A stretch of 64,000 nucleotides of DNA from Fusibacter_C sp942493125. Its GTDB lineage: Bacteria; Bacillota; Clostridia; Peptostreptococcales; Acidaminobacteraceae. The DNA is taken from positions 124,001-188,000 of the forward strand of contig OW818667.1 of the NCBI GenBank assembly GCA_942493125.1. The letters run 5' to 3'. Position numbers and translations under genes: made by a program. Each line of letters starts with the position of its first letter. Position 1 is the stretch's first letter. Below the pieces are notes generated by a model. That model did not search any database and had not been told where the DNA came from. It saw only the letters and a program-made list of their open reading frames with translations. Below are positions 42,701 to 50,934 of this stretch, piece by piece.

Positions 42701-43974
42701 TCTTGGCCACCGATGTCTAGGATGGAATCCACGCCTGGTAAAAAGAATTCGGCACCTTTATAGTGTGCAACGGTTTCAATTTCACCATGGTCGATTTTAA
42801 GGGCCGCTTTAATCAAACTTTCACCATAGCCAGTGACAGTGCCATATACGACATGGGCGTCTGCGTTAATCGATTGATGTAGCTTCTGTAATGCGATGAT
42901 CGTTGTGCGAAGTGGATTGCCTTCATTGGATCCGTAATGTGAATAGACGAGTCGACTTTCTGAATCTATCACGGCGATTTTAGTCGTCGTTGACCCTGCG
43001 TCTATGCCGAGATAAAGGTTGCCATGCGCATCAGCAAGATCGCTTTTAACGACTTTGTGCTTTGAATGACGTTCTTTAAAGGCCTCATAATCCGCCTCTG
43101 ATTCGAAGAGTTGATCGAGCTGGTCGTTTGAATCTGGGCCTTCACAATAGATGTTTGGCATGCGGTCATAAATACATTTCATTTCAATCGATTCCGTTGT
43201 ACTCGATGATAACGCAGCGCCAAGTGCAACGAAATACTGTGTATTGTCAAGAGTGATGATGTCTTCATCAATGAGGTTGAGTGTCACTTCAAACCTTTTC
43301 TTTAGTTCTGAAAGGAACGAAAGTGGCCCACCTAAAAAAGCCACCTTACCACGTATGGGTTTGCCACACGCAAGGCCGCTGATCGTTTGATTCACAACTG
43401 CTTGAAGGACGGATGCCGCTATGTCTTCTCTCGAAGCCCCTTCGTTGAGCAATGGTTGAATATCCGTTTTCGCGAACACGCCACAGCGTGAGGCAATAGG
43501 ATAAATTTCTTTATGATTTTTCGCCAAATTGTTGAGCCCATCTGCATCGGTTTTAAGGAGTGATGACATCTGATCAATGAATGACCCTGTTCCGCCTGCG
43601 CAAGTACCATTCATGCGCTGCTCAATCGTCGTTCCAAAGTACATGATCTTTGCATCTTCTCCACCGAGTTCGATAGCAACATCGGTCTCTGGCGCGTATT
43701 TTTTTATTGCTTTTGAACAAGCGACTACTTCTTGAATAAAACCTACTTTCAAGCTTTCAGCAAGACCAAGTCCCGCAGAGCCTGTTACCATGAGTTTTAA
43801 TGTCGCGTTGCTAAGTGTGCTCTTTGCATCTTCAAAAAGTGCTTTTACTGTGTTTTTAACATCTGAAAAATGACGGCGGTAATCTTTGAATATTATCGTG
43901 TTGTTTTCGTCTAAAATAATCATTTTGACGGTTGTAGAACCTACGTCTACGCCTACGTTGTAAGTATGAATCAT
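39736..43974 (-). CDS. Giant 2-hydroxyacyl-CoA dehydratase activase-like protein (BcrAD/BadFG + DUF2229 + dehydratase-like)
   Basis: 1412 residues. Two ASKHA ATPase modules start at VGVDVGSTTVKM (about residue 7) and LGIDAGSTTTKI (about 323), each with the cluster-binding type GTCAGGTGSF/ACSSGCGSF loops seen in HgdC activases. A Cys-rich stretch CTLCGNHC (about 636) leads into a DUF2229 domain and a C-terminal part resembling the 2-hydroxyglutaryl-CoA dehydratase D subunit (HDIG-like GIVLAGRPYHID; QTGGGCRATNY about 1095). HgdC activases hydrolyse ATP to inject an electron into the dehydratase; the fused form is common in Clostridia but its substrate is unknown. ATG behind CGAGGTG. No hgdAB genes are adjacent, so involvement in amino-acid fermentation is only family inference. 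Confidence 0.85.
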   Translation of the reverse strand: MIHTYNVGVDVGSTTVKMIILDENNTIIFKDYRRHFSDVKNTVKALFEDAKSTLSNATLKLMVTGSAGLGLAESLKVGFIQEVVACSKAIKKYAPETDVAIELGGEDAKIMYFGTTIEQRMNGTCAGGTGSFIDQMSSLLKTDADGLNNLAKNHKEIYPIASRCGVFAKTDIQPLLNEGASREDIAASVLQAVVNQTISGLACGKPIRGKVAFLGGPLSFLSELKKRFEVTLNLIDEDIITLDNTQYFVALGAALSSSTTESIEMKCIYDRMPNIYCEGPDSNDQLDQLFESEADYEAFKERHSKHKVVKSDLADAHGNLYLGIDAGSTTTKIAVIDSESRLVYSHYGSNEGNPLRTTIIALQKLHQSINADAHVVYGTVTGYGESLIKAALKIDHGEIETVAHYKGAEFFLPGVDSILDIGGQDMKSLRINDGVINSIMLNEACSSGCGSFIETFANSVNHSIQDFSKLGLMSENPVDLGTRCTVFMNSRVKQAQKEGATVGDISAGISMSVVKNALFKVIRMRSVEDLGEKIVVQGGTFYNDAVLRALERVSGREVVRPDIAGIMGAFGAALISKERHDDTYVTEMLTGDAINSFTTTTESKRCTLCGNHCQLTVNHFSDNRHYISGNRCERGAGEIVEANDLPNLYEYKYNRVFDYPVLSRKEAVRGTIGIPRVLNIYEDYPFWAAFFTTLGYRVELSTRTSRKIYEMGMETIPSESVCYPAKLVHGHIEDLINRKVDRIFYPCIPYNTKEDENANNHYNCPVVTSYPETIHTNIDHIKNKNISYSHPFLPIDSPDRMKKRLSEELKSWGLNKSEIYAAVDKGYEAQKLYMSDVRQQGELALKYIETHQIKGIVLAGRPYHIDHEINHGIPELIKSYGFAVLSEDAIAHLDDITRPLRVVDQWVYHTRLYAAASYVSKQSNLELVQLNSFGCGLDAVTSDQVKELLEQTGKICTLLKIDEINNLGAIRIRIRSLIAAIGERDKRCFIPEIAPAIPARVVFTEEMRKTHTILVPQMSPIHFQFIESALKPEGLNLEVLPSIDTEAIDEGLKYVNNDACFPSILVVGQMMKALNSGKYDLEKTALIITQTGGGCRATNYIAFIRQALTSAKMSHIPVISLNALGLESNPGFQLTKPVVEKLVQSILYGDLLMRVLYKTRPYEVTKGAATELYDKWVEVCKTSLYKGDRKSFTKTVKGIVADFDALPLLDIKKPKVGLVGEILVKFHPTANNNIVDLVEREGAEAVMPDLVDFFAYTAYNSVVKHKYLSGSLKGRITSEVLIGLIEYYRKPMVDALKASTRFEHPKHIKELAKLAEPHLSLCNQSGEGWFLTAEMVELIHSGVDNIVCMQPFACLPNHITGKGMIKELKHSYPASNIVAIDYDPGASEVNQINRIKLMLASAHEKNSTLYKL

Positions 43975-44079
43975 ATTGACACCTCGGTCAGCTGTTATTG
44001 TTGCAATTCAAGTAGAAACTATTATTATTATAGTCCTTTTTGGAAAATATGAAATAGAAATTTTTACTATAATTGAATT

Positions 44080-44113
44080 AGAAAAGACATGAGTCTTGTC
44101 TCATGTCTTTTCT
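44080..44113 (-). terminator. Terminator after the response regulator
   Basis: AGAAAAGACATGAG and CTCATGTCTTTTCT form a perfect 14-base stem with a six-base loop; on the minus strand the 3' arm is T-rich and is followed by AATTCAATTA. A plausible but not classical U-run. Confidence 0.7.
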
Positions 44114-44141
44114 GTCTAAAACTTGCTGTTTCCAAGTCTCA

Positions 44142-44960
44142 TCAAAGCATCTTGTTTTCAATTCTTTGTGCCAATATAGTCATTGCATTTTGTCTAGGAT
44201 CGATCTCATTTGGGAGATTGATAAAATCCAGCTCAAACAGAAAATCAGTTACCTTTTTCTCCGCAAAATATGATTCACAAAGCTTTGTAAACAGCTCTAT
44301 AACCGCCGGTTTTGCACTTAATGTCTTCTTGTGGAGCACGACGACAAAACTGTTGTGACCATGCGAATAAACTTCATCTTCAAGGTTAAGTGCATTTTCA
44401 ATTTCTCTATTGAGACCTTTAATTAGGGTGATATCTCGAACATTGGTTTCTGACTGGGTAGGATTGTTTTTATTGTATACGAGAATGAGTCCAATCAACA
44501 ATTCGTGATTTTCTCGAATCGCTTTTCTTACAGCACTGTAAAGTGACGTTTCGATTTGTTTTGGCGAACTGGTTGGCAACGTCTTAGACGTTTCTATGAA
44601 CTTGATATGTGCCATCAACTTCGATTTGACATATTCATCGTCAAATGGTTTTAATATATAGTCATTTGCACCTACTCGAATGGCTCTTATAAATGATTTG
44701 CGTGTATTGATACTCGTCGCTATGATGACGACAAGATTCGGATTGATTTCCTTTAATTTTGATATGAGTTCATAACCATCTTCTGAACCTAGGTTTACAT
44801 CGATGATGATCATATCCAGTATTGACTGCAAGTTACCCACTCGGTTGATTGCTTCATAAGAAGTCGAAGCAGTGATGACTTCAACCGGTATGCCTTCCAG
44901 CAATTTTCTGATTCGATAAACCGTTGTCGCATTGATGTCAATTACCATGATATTGGTCAT
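44142..44960 (-). CDS. Response regulator with degenerate GGDEF-like output domain
   Basis: 272 residues. Receiver domain 1 to about 120 with phospho-acceptor Asp in MIIIDVNLG (about 52), Thr in VIIATS and Lys in YILKPF (about 103). After a linker, the C-terminal domain (about 140-272) has the secondary-structure rhythm of a GGDEF domain: a central VYSHGHNSFVVVLHKK hairpin stands where R-GGDEF-AVLLP would be, so the catalytic signature is replaced by GHNSF. It is therefore not expected to make cyclic di-GMP; it may bind a nucleotide or a partner. The ATG at 44960 has AGGGGGA; the frame continues to 45137 through the deoC terminator and is not used. No histidine kinase is adjacent. Confidence 0.78.
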   Translation of the reverse strand: MTNIMVIDINATTVYRIRKLLEGIPVEVITASTSYEAINRVGNLQSILDMIIIDVNLGSEDGYELISKLKEINPNLVVIIATSINTRKSFIRAIRVGANDYILKPFDDEYVKSKLMAHIKFIETSKTLPTSSPKQIETSLYSAVRKAIRENHELLIGLILVYNKNNPTQSETNVRDITLIKGLNREIENALNLEDEVYSHGHNSFVVVLHKKTLSAKPAVIELFTKLCESYFAEKKVTDFLFELDFINLPNEIDPRQNAMTILAQRIENKML

Positions 44961-45071
44961 CAGAATCCCCCTTTGTTTGATACCTTTAGAAAAAAATGTA
45001 TTTACACATATTATATATGATTCATGACAAAAAGTTAACCAAATTAATCTGATACCGCTCACAAATAGTTG

Positions 45072-45117
45072 TAAAAAAACAACCGGTATACATAATAATA
45101 TTATGTATACCGGTTGT
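45072..45117 (-). terminator. Intrinsic terminator of deoC
   Basis: A 17-bp perfect stem (ACAACCGGTATACATAA and its complement, 45079-45117) with a five-base loop, followed on the minus strand by TTTTTTTAC. Very strong. Confidence 0.96.
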
Positions 45118-45140
45118 AGGTAATTATGCAATTTCAATAA

Positions 45141-45809
45141 TTAATAATCAGATTGACTTGTCTTACTTTGATTTGCGATGTCAATTGATGCGGAAGCGCC
45201 AATACGAGTTGCACCGGCTTCGATGAATGCCATCGCTGTCTCATAATCCCTAACGCCACCAGAAGCTTTAACTTCAAGGGCATCGCCAACGGTCTGTTTC
45301 ATAAGCTTTACATCTTCAACTGTAGCACCGCCTGTACTGAATCCCGTAGACGTCTTCACGAACTGTGCGCCTGCTGCTTTTGAAAGCTCACATGCTTTGA
45401 CAATTTCATCTTTCGTTAAAAGGCATGTTTCAAGGATGACTTTTAAGATGGCTTTGCCGCGGATCGCATCTACTACAGCTGCAATATCCGCCTGTACATA
45501 ATCGTATTTTTGATCTTTTAGTGCTGATACGTTGAGAACCATATCGATTTCGTTTGCGCCATCTTCAACGGCTTTGCGCGCTTCAGCAGCTTTGATGAAA
45601 GATGTGCTCGCACCGAATGGAAAACCGATAACAGAAGTCACTTTTACTTCTGTCCCCTCAAGTTGCTTTGCAACTAGAGATACGAAATACGGGTTGACAC
45701 AGACTGAAAAAAAGCCATATTCTTTCGCTTCATCACATATTTTGATGACATCTGCATCGGTGATGTTCGGTTTGAGTATGGTATGGTCAATTGTTTTTGC
45801 TATGTTCAT
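45141..45809 (-). CDS. deoC: Deoxyribose-phosphate aldolase
   Basis: Splits 2-deoxyribose 5-phosphate into glyceraldehyde 3-phosphate and acetaldehyde, the end step of deoxynucleoside breakdown. 222 residues, TIM barrel. Seen: IDHTILKPN (about 7-15), VIGFPFGAS, the catalytic Lys/Asp region KVILETCLL (about 124-132) and the Schiff-base Lys in FVKTSTGF (about 152), then GASASIDI at the phosphate end. The ATG at 45809 is used; the GTG at 45818 belongs to the GAGGTGA ribosome-binding site. Works with deoD in deoxypurine nucleoside use. Confidence 0.95.
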   Translation of the reverse strand: MNIAKTIDHTILKPNITDADVIKICDEAKEYGFFSVCVNPYFVSLVAKQLEGTEVKVTSVIGFPFGASTSFIKAAEARKAVEDGANEIDMVLNVSALKDQKYDYVQADIAAVVDAIRGKAILKVILETCLLTKDEIVKACELSKAAGAQFVKTSTGFSTGGATVEDVKLMKQTVGDALEVKASGGVRDYETAMAFIEAGATRIGASASIDIANQSKTSQSDY

Positions 45810-45922
45810 ATCATTCACCTCGTTTTATTTATCCTATTTATCATATCGAATTGATACCCAAACGTCAAATTAGAAACAAGTTTTTTATAAACAGTTAACA
45901 ACAGTTTTTTTTGAGAAGTGTT

Positions 45923-46462
45923 TTATTTGGTATAAACGGCTTCCTGAAGTGTCGCGATATATGGCAAGTTTCTATAACGCTCCGCATAATCGATACCATA
46001 TCCAACGATAAACTCATCTGGAATGTGATACCCGATATATTTGACAGACAATTGTGCGATACGTCTTTCAGGCTTGTCAAGTAAAGTACAAATTTCTAGA
46101 CTTCTAGGTTTTCTTGAACGGAAATTTTCAATGAGGTACTTTAGCGTCAGGCCAGTATCGATAATGTCCTCAATGATGATGACATCTTTGCCCTCAATGC
46201 TGTAATCCAGATCCTTCAAAATTTTGACGACACCTGAACTCTCAGTTGAATGGCCATAGCTTGAAGCGGCAATAAAATCTATCTGTATTGGAAAGCTAAT
46301 CTCTCTCATCAAGTCGCACATAAATACATTTGCGCCCTTCAAAACACCGATAAGCAATAAGTCTTTACCTTCATAATCAGCAGAGATTCTAGTGGCTAGT
46401 TCTTTGACTTTCGCTTTCAAATCCGCCTCAGAAAAAAGAATATCTTTTACGTCATTTTTCAT
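45923..46462 (-). CDS. hpt: Hypoxanthine phosphoribosyltransferase
   Basis: Salvages hypoxanthine/guanine to IMP/GMP with PRPP. 179 residues. The PRPP-binding signature VIIIEDIIDTGLTL (about residues 99-112) and the GVLKGANVFMCDLMR pyrophosphate loop (about 41-55) are clear, as is the C-terminal PDEFIVGYGIDYAERYRNLPYI base pocket. ATG at 46462 is chosen for GAGGAG eight bases upstream. Lies between deoC and the Tad operon on the same strand. hpt is often linked to tilS/ftsH in Firmicutes; that neighbourhood is absent here. Confidence 0.95.
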   Translation of the reverse strand: MKNDVKDILFSEADLKAKVKELATRISADYEGKDLLLIGVLKGANVFMCDLMREISFPIQIDFIAASSYGHSTESSGVVKILKDLDYSIEGKDVIIIEDIIDTGLTLKYLIENFRSRKPRSLEICTLLDKPERRIAQLSVKYIGYHIPDEFIVGYGIDYAERYRNLPYIATLQEAVYTK

Positions 46463-46534
46463 TTGTTTTCTCCTCAAATCTTACATATTCCGATGCGTCC
46501 ATAAGGATTCACCGTAATTATAATATCACAAATG

Positions 46535-47458
46535 CTAACGTATAAAAATAAATTCTTTTTCACCCACTTTGATTGAGTCGCCGTTTTCGATGGCGGTTTC
46601 TCCCATCAATCGCTTGCCATTTACATAGGTCCCATTTGTCGATTTGAGGTCCTTTATCTTCATCTGATAGCCCTCTTTATAGACGATGGCATGCTTGCGA
46701 CTGACGGATGCAACATCTAAAAATACGTTGTTGCAGGCATCCCTACCCACCGTATTATGATCAAAATAGAGCTTGTGGCTTTCAAGTGGGTTCGCTTTAT
46801 TGAGTAAAATTGGATATGACGCGTTATGAGAAGTAATCGATGAAGAGGCTTCAGCCACTGTAAAACTTTTTGGCGTCTTAAAAAGTTTCCAAGGGCGTTT
46901 GACAGACTGCCTATCCGGTTCGTTCTTTTGGAGCAAATCATAGAGCCCTTCAAGTGAGAAGCTTTGAAGGGTTAGTAAATCAAATGTAAAATCACTGAGG
47001 ACCACAAGGTGCTTGATGACTCCCGACTCTATGAGCGCATGTCTGATGAGATCCGTTGAACTGTAAGGGCTGTTATAGCTTTTGTCAGGGACATATCGCC
47101 AGACAAAATCGTCTAACAACGGATCAAAATAAACATTTTGAGGTGAAAAGTCCACGCGTTTTATGGTAAGCAGGTGTTCTTTACAGATTTGGTCGAGCCT
47201 TATGATCGCTTCAACGAGGCCAATCATCTGTTGCTTTTGAAAATAATTCAACGTCAGTAGATCTTGCACGGTTTGCATGCGCTCATCTTCAAGGTAGTTG
47301 ATATACTTTATGGCGTCATCTTGTGAGGCATCTAAATGAAAGTCTTGGAACACTTTCAAACACGTGTGTTGCAACATCTCGGATTCAAATGTCATGAAAT
47401 TGCTTTGTAAGATTGGTCGTCTCGTCATAGCATCGTCACGGTGTCGTAAAGAGTTCAT
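46535..47458 (-). CDS. FHA-domain protein with DUF6382-like N-terminus, Tad locus
   Basis: 307 residues. The C-terminal FHA domain (about 220-307) has the phosphothreonine-binding elements TVGRDACNN, SVSRKHAIVY and DLKSTNGTYVNGKRL. The N-terminal 190 residues look like the DUF6382 domain found fused to FHA in clostridial Tad loci, a cryptic kinase-like fold (KRVDFSPQNVYFDPLLDDF resembles a catalytic loop but lacks the HRD/DFG residues). The start is unclear: ATG 47458 overlaps the pilin gene by 23 bases and has no good ribosome-binding site; ATG 47428 is an alternative. It is the last gene of the pilus operon and probably signals or scaffolds assembly in response to Thr phosphorylation. Confidence 0.8.
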   Translation of the reverse strand: MNSLRHRDDAMTRRPILQSNFMTFESEMLQHTCLKVFQDFHLDASQDDAIKYINYLEDERMQTVQDLLTLNYFQKQQMIGLVEAIIRLDQICKEHLLTIKRVDFSPQNVYFDPLLDDFVWRYVPDKSYNSPYSSTDLIRHALIESGVIKHLVVLSDFTFDLLTLQSFSLEGLYDLLQKNEPDRQSVKRPWKLFKTPKSFTVAEASSSITSHNASYPILLNKANPLESHKLYFDHNTVGRDACNNVFLDVASVSRKHAIVYKEGYQMKIKDLKSTNGTYVNGKRLMGETAIENGDSIKVGEKEFIFIR

Positions 47459-47660
47459 TGATTTGATTGTTTTCTTTGATGCCTTCTGTCAGTTCTGTAA
47501 AAAAAGATACGGCAAAGCTCCTAAAGAGAAACGCTAATCCTATAAGGACTGCGATGATGATGACGATCTCAATCGTGCCCATCCCCTCCTCTTTTTTTGT
47601 AAAGTTTTTCGATAGTGATCCTTTGAGTTCGAGTAAAATCTCATAAAGTTTTAGTGACAT
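47436..47660 (-). CDS. Flp1-like type IVb prepilin
   Basis: 74 residues. A charged leader ends in KKEEG, followed by MGTIEIVIIIAVLIGLAFLF: the prepilin-peptidase pattern G|M-x-x-x-E with Glu at +5 and one hydrophobic helix (about 28-50), then a short polar tail. This is the Flp1-like pilin family that accompanies clostridial Tad systems. The gene lies between tadC and the FHA gene and overlaps the latter. No prepilin peptidase is present in the window, so processing must rely on a gene elsewhere. Confidence 0.8.
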   Translation of the reverse strand: MSLKLYEILLELKGSLSKNFTKKEEGMGTIEIVIIIAVLIGLAFLFRSFAVSFFTELTEGIKENNQINELFTTP

Positions 47661-47678
47661 AGTTTCTTCCTTTCTGTT

Positions 47679-48257
47679 TTAAAGTATCATGATAATTGGT
47701 GTCAAAACGACTATGATGACACTGATGAGGGATAACATGAGTAAAAATGTGAGCTGAATAGTGACGGATTCTGATTTTTTTCTGACGCGGATGAGTTTCA
47801 TTTGCCAAAGTTCATCATGATATTTTTCAAGTGCCGCAATCGTGCTTAAACTGCCTGTGATGTGAAACTGATTGATCAGACGCACAAAGCGCCATATCTC
47901 TTTTCTATCTTGAAGTGTTGCGTATTGGTTCAATGCCTGGACGGCACTACTTGAAACGGTAATCTGTCTGTGTAACAAGTCATCACGACATTGGGTGGAT
48001 AGAGTCAGTCTCAGTGCTTTTTCCAGTGTGATTCCCGCTCCATAGTTGATGAGAAACTCTTGAATGAAGTGTGATAATTCCGCTTCAAAAGGTAAAATAG
48101 TCACTTTTTTCTTATATAAACCAACTTTGTCGAGCCACGATAAGCACTTAGCTCGTTTTGACGCAATTGTTTGCGTGACTTTTGATATAAGTTTTGACTT
48201 TAACATTGCTTTTTCAATTTTGTTGTTTGCAATATCTATAAGTTGCGTAATTTTCAT
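47679..48257 (-). CDS. TadC-like type II secretion F-domain protein (short)
   Basis: 192 residues with one clear C-terminal hydrophobic stretch (about 165-192) and a polar T2SF-like helical domain before it (SHFIQEFLINYGAGITLEKALRL and FHITGSLSTIAALEKYHDELW). TadC proteins are usually near 300 residues, so this one is short and the N-terminal membrane helices are missing; the frame looks intact. Start ATG behind ATGAGG, seven bases after the tadB stop. Forms the inner-membrane platform of the pilus with the preceding gene. Confidence 0.7.
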   Translation of the reverse strand: MKITQLIDIANNKIEKAMLKSKLISKVTQTIASKRAKCLSWLDKVGLYKKKVTILPFEAELSHFIQEFLINYGAGITLEKALRLTLSTQCRDDLLHRQITVSSSAVQALNQYATLQDRKEIWRFVRLINQFHITGSLSTIAALEKYHDELWQMKLIRVRKKSESVTIQLTFLLMLSLISVIIVVLTPIIMIL

Positions 48258-48263
48258 AAGACC

Positions 48264-48986
48264 TCATATCTTAAATTTGATGATGTGTTCTGAGATGAGC
48301 TTCATGGCGACAATCAAACCAAGCGCAAATGTCATGACCACTCTACCTATAGCAGTCTGATATAGGATCTCCATATAGCCAGGTGATGAGAGCCTTATAA
48401 ACAGCACAATGCACATAGGCGCTAGACATAAAATTGTTTGCTCCAGTTTTTTTTGATAGATGACCATTTCGATCTCATTGTTCACTTTGTGCTTCATATA
48501 GAGCTTGTCGATGGTGATCCCTGTGATGATGGATGGATTCGATCCAGTCTCTTTACTGAGTTGCATCATTCTTGAAAAAAGCGTGGCTTCATAGATGGGA
48601 AAAGCTTCGCAGACACTTTGATACAGGAGATCACCTCTTACGCCCATCTGAATCGAATGACTTAGTTTGATGATGGTTTTGCTTGAATAGTTGATATCGT
48701 TTTGCAGCATTTTTGATGATGCGATGACGGAACTTTCAAAACCCATACCGATGCACAAGTTGGAATTGATCTGATTCAAAAAATCGATAAACGCATCTAA
48801 GTAATGGCCATCCAAGTTCTTAAGATAATAAGATTTTTTCGTGACTACGACATAGAAAAGTGATAAACACAGGACTAGCAGGATCAAGCTGTCATAGAAA
48901 CAAACGACGGAAAGACCAATAAAAAGTAAATCGAATAATAATCTGAACCAATCAAGCGATTCAAGTTGATTACGGCTACTTAGCAT
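48264..48986 (-). CDS. TadB-like type II secretion F-domain protein
   Basis: 240 residues. Two N-terminal membrane segments (about 12-48), cytoplasmic T2SF helical domain with the usual small-residue motif GMGFESSVIASSKML and LSKETGSNPSIITGI, then two C-terminal membrane segments (about 185-240). This is the standard TadB layout of the platform protein. Overlaps cpaF by 11 bases and precedes tadC, matching the conserved tadA-tadB-tadC order. Confidence 0.78.
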   Translation of the reverse strand: MLSSRNQLESLDWFRLLFDLLFIGLSVVCFYDSLILLVLCLSLFYVVVTKKSYYLKNLDGHYLDAFIDFLNQINSNLCIGMGFESSVIASSKMLQNDINYSSKTIIKLSHSIQMGVRGDLLYQSVCEAFPIYEATLFSRMMQLSKETGSNPSIITGITIDKLYMKHKVNNEIEMVIYQKKLEQTILCLAPMCIVLFIRLSSPGYMEILYQTAIGRVVMTFALGLIVAMKLISEHIIKFKI

Positions 48987-50151
48987 CTTGGTACCTCCTC
49001 AATTTTGATTGGTTCAAAATCTTCTTTACCATGTCTTCAAATTGTAGGGGGTCATCTTCACTAATATAAACTGAGTTGAGGACATAATCAGATGTGCCTT
49101 TGACCACTTCTGAAATCTGCGATACAATCCTTCGACCATCAGGTAGCTTTTCAAGGAAAACCAAGAAATCAATCGCTGAAATAATCTGTTTGCGAATGAG
49201 CAGATGGTTGATGGCGCTGTAACTGCTTGCGATGACTTCAAGGCGTGTCAACATGTCCATGGGTGAATTGCTATGACCCGTTGAAAGCGAGCCATCATGC
49301 CCAGTATTCATAGCTTGAAGCATATCTATAACTTCATCCCCCCTAACCTCGCCGACTATGATGCGATCTGGCCGCATCCGGAGTGCATTTTTTATCAAAT
49401 GACTCATGTCGATGGCTGTGATGGCTTGATGTGACTTGCGCGTTTCCATGGCTACGACGTTTTCGTGATGGCTGAGAGATATTTCGGCAGCATCTTCAAT
49501 CGTTACGATACGTGCGTTTCGATCGATGAATGAAGACAAGCAGTTCAGAAGGGTCGTCTTTCCTGAACCTGTGCTGCCACAGATAAACAAGTTGAATTTG
49601 CAGCTTATGAGACATTCAAACAACTTTGAAACTGGCTGTGTGAACATGCCGGATGCCATGAGCTCCGCGCTGCCACTTAGTGCTTTTTTAAATTTTCGGA
49701 TTGTGATAACGGGGCCATTTAAGGCAACGGGATCAAGGACGATGTTGACTCTTGACCCATCGTTCAAGCGTGCATCCAGCGTTGGTGACCCTAAATTGAC
49801 TTCGCGACCGACCTGCGCACTAATTTTATGAATCAGTTGCATGATTTGATCCTTACTTTCAAATATGAAGTCGCTTTTATAGAGACGTCCATGGCGTTCA
49901 ATGAAGATGCCCTCCAGCCCATTGATCATAATCTCAGTTATATCTGAATCTTCAAGTAAAGGCTGTATGATATCGTAACCAAAAATAGAATGATAAACCT
50001 TCTGATAGAGCGTTTTTTTAGCCTCCGTGCCAAGTTCAGCCATAGCGCTAATTTTACTCTGAATCGCTTCTTTGACGAGCGCCTCCTGAAAATCGACGAT
50101 CTCATCGAGTATTGCCTTCTTGATTGATTCGATTTCAAGATAACGCGTCAT
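48976..50151 (-). CDS. cpaF: CpaF/TadA-type secretion ATPase
   Basis: Hexameric motor of Tad pilus assembly. 391 residues. N-terminal domain with DITEIMINGLEGIFIERHG (about 69-87), catalytic domain with Walker A GSTGSGKTT (about 192-200), the Asp box ARIVTIEDAAEISL, and the Walker B/His region ALRMRPDRIIVGEVRGDEVIDM. The Asp/Glu and His boxes look intact, so active. Overlaps the TadZ-like gene by 17 bases and tadB by 11, showing tight coupling. Confidence 0.93.
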   Translation of the reverse strand: MTRYLEIESIKKAILDEIVDFQEALVKEAIQSKISAMAELGTEAKKTLYQKVYHSIFGYDIIQPLLEDSDITEIMINGLEGIFIERHGRLYKSDFIFESKDQIMQLIHKISAQVGREVNLGSPTLDARLNDGSRVNIVLDPVALNGPVITIRKFKKALSGSAELMASGMFTQPVSKLFECLISCKFNLFICGSTGSGKTTLLNCLSSFIDRNARIVTIEDAAEISLSHHENVVAMETRKSHQAITAIDMSHLIKNALRMRPDRIIVGEVRGDEVIDMLQAMNTGHDGSLSTGHSNSPMDMLTRLEVIASSYSAINHLLIRKQIISAIDFLVFLEKLPDGRRIVSQISEVVKGTSDYVLNSVYISEDDPLQFEDMVKKILNQSKLRRYQDAK

Positions 50152-50869
50152 AAGTCATCACCTCTAATCGCTTGGTTTTCAGACAGTTGCTAAGATGTGG
50201 CTCCAGCTTTTGCGCCTTGTCATTTTCGACGAGAATGACCGTGTCCGAAAGGTCCATGAGGGTTGCATCAAGTGTGCCTTTTAGAGGTGAAGAGACAATG
50301 AGTAGGCGTTTTGACTCTTTGAGGTGATTTAAAAAGAGGATGATATCTGATACTGGTGGGTTAAGATAATCATGGATATTCGTAATTACGTCTAAAACTG
50401 CTTGATTTGCGACTTTAATTGAGAAGCTGGTAAGACTGTCAAAAAGAGAAAAACTTGAATCTGGGCAAAAATCAAGCGAAATAACCCTATCGATATCGTA
50501 TTTCTTAGAAACCTCATTGATGATCGCTTCTTTATCAGCACACTTTGTCGCAAAGCCTAAAAAGGTCATAGGAAATGCCTCCTGTGAAACGAGCGTCAGA
50601 ATGTTTTTTGTACTCTGATATTTCTTGATACATCGAACATGATCTTTTAATGTCAAATCTTGCATTTTAAACTCAGTGAGTACGATGACTTCTCCAGCTT
50701 TGTAATTTAAGGCTTCAAACGTCTCGTAATCATCTTCGTCAACGATACAGCTCTGCCCTGATTCTAGAGCCGACACCTCTGCCATCGCAATTAATTGAAG
50801 CTTTGTCAAAGTCACACTGAGCTGCGTAAACAGCTTTTTAGTATAGGCATTTTCTATGATAAATTGCAT
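50135..50869 (-). CDS. TadZ/CpaE-like localisation protein lacking a P-loop
   Basis: 244 residues, first gene of the pilus operon, the place of TadZ/CpaE. The C-terminal part has a ParA-like pattern ending in LLIVSSPLKGTLDATLMDLSDTVILVENDK, but the segment where GGVGKT should be reads SQEAFPMTF, so ATP binding is not expected. The N-terminal 90 residues could be the receiver-like domain of CpaE. ATG start just after GAGGAG. The assignment rests on operon position and weak pattern similarity, not on a hallmark motif. Confidence 0.6.
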   Translation of the reverse strand: MQFIIENAYTKKLFTQLSVTLTKLQLIAMAEVSALESGQSCIVDEDDYETFEALNYKAGEVIVLTEFKMQDLTLKDHVRCIKKYQSTKNILTLVSQEAFPMTFLGFATKCADKEAIINEVSKKYDIDRVISLDFCPDSSFSLFDSLTSFSIKVANQAVLDVITNIHDYLNPPVSDIILFLNHLKESKRLLIVSSPLKGTLDATLMDLSDTVILVENDKAQKLEPHLSNCLKTKRLEVMTYDALS

Positions 50870-50884
50870 TGGGACTCCTCGAAT

Positions 50885-50934
50885 ACCATAATATGGTAAA
50901 TGATAATAAAGTTATTATACATCCATAATATGGA
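50885..50934 (-). promoter_or_regulatory. Paired palindromic operators of the Tad operon
   Basis: Two near-identical dyads, ACCATAATATGGT (50885-50897) and TCCATAATATGGA (50922-50934), share CCATAATATGG and have centres 37 bases apart. The upstream one lies in the promoter spacer, the other directly before the ribosome-binding site. Strongly suggestive of a dimeric repressor; which one is unknown. Confidence 0.7.
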
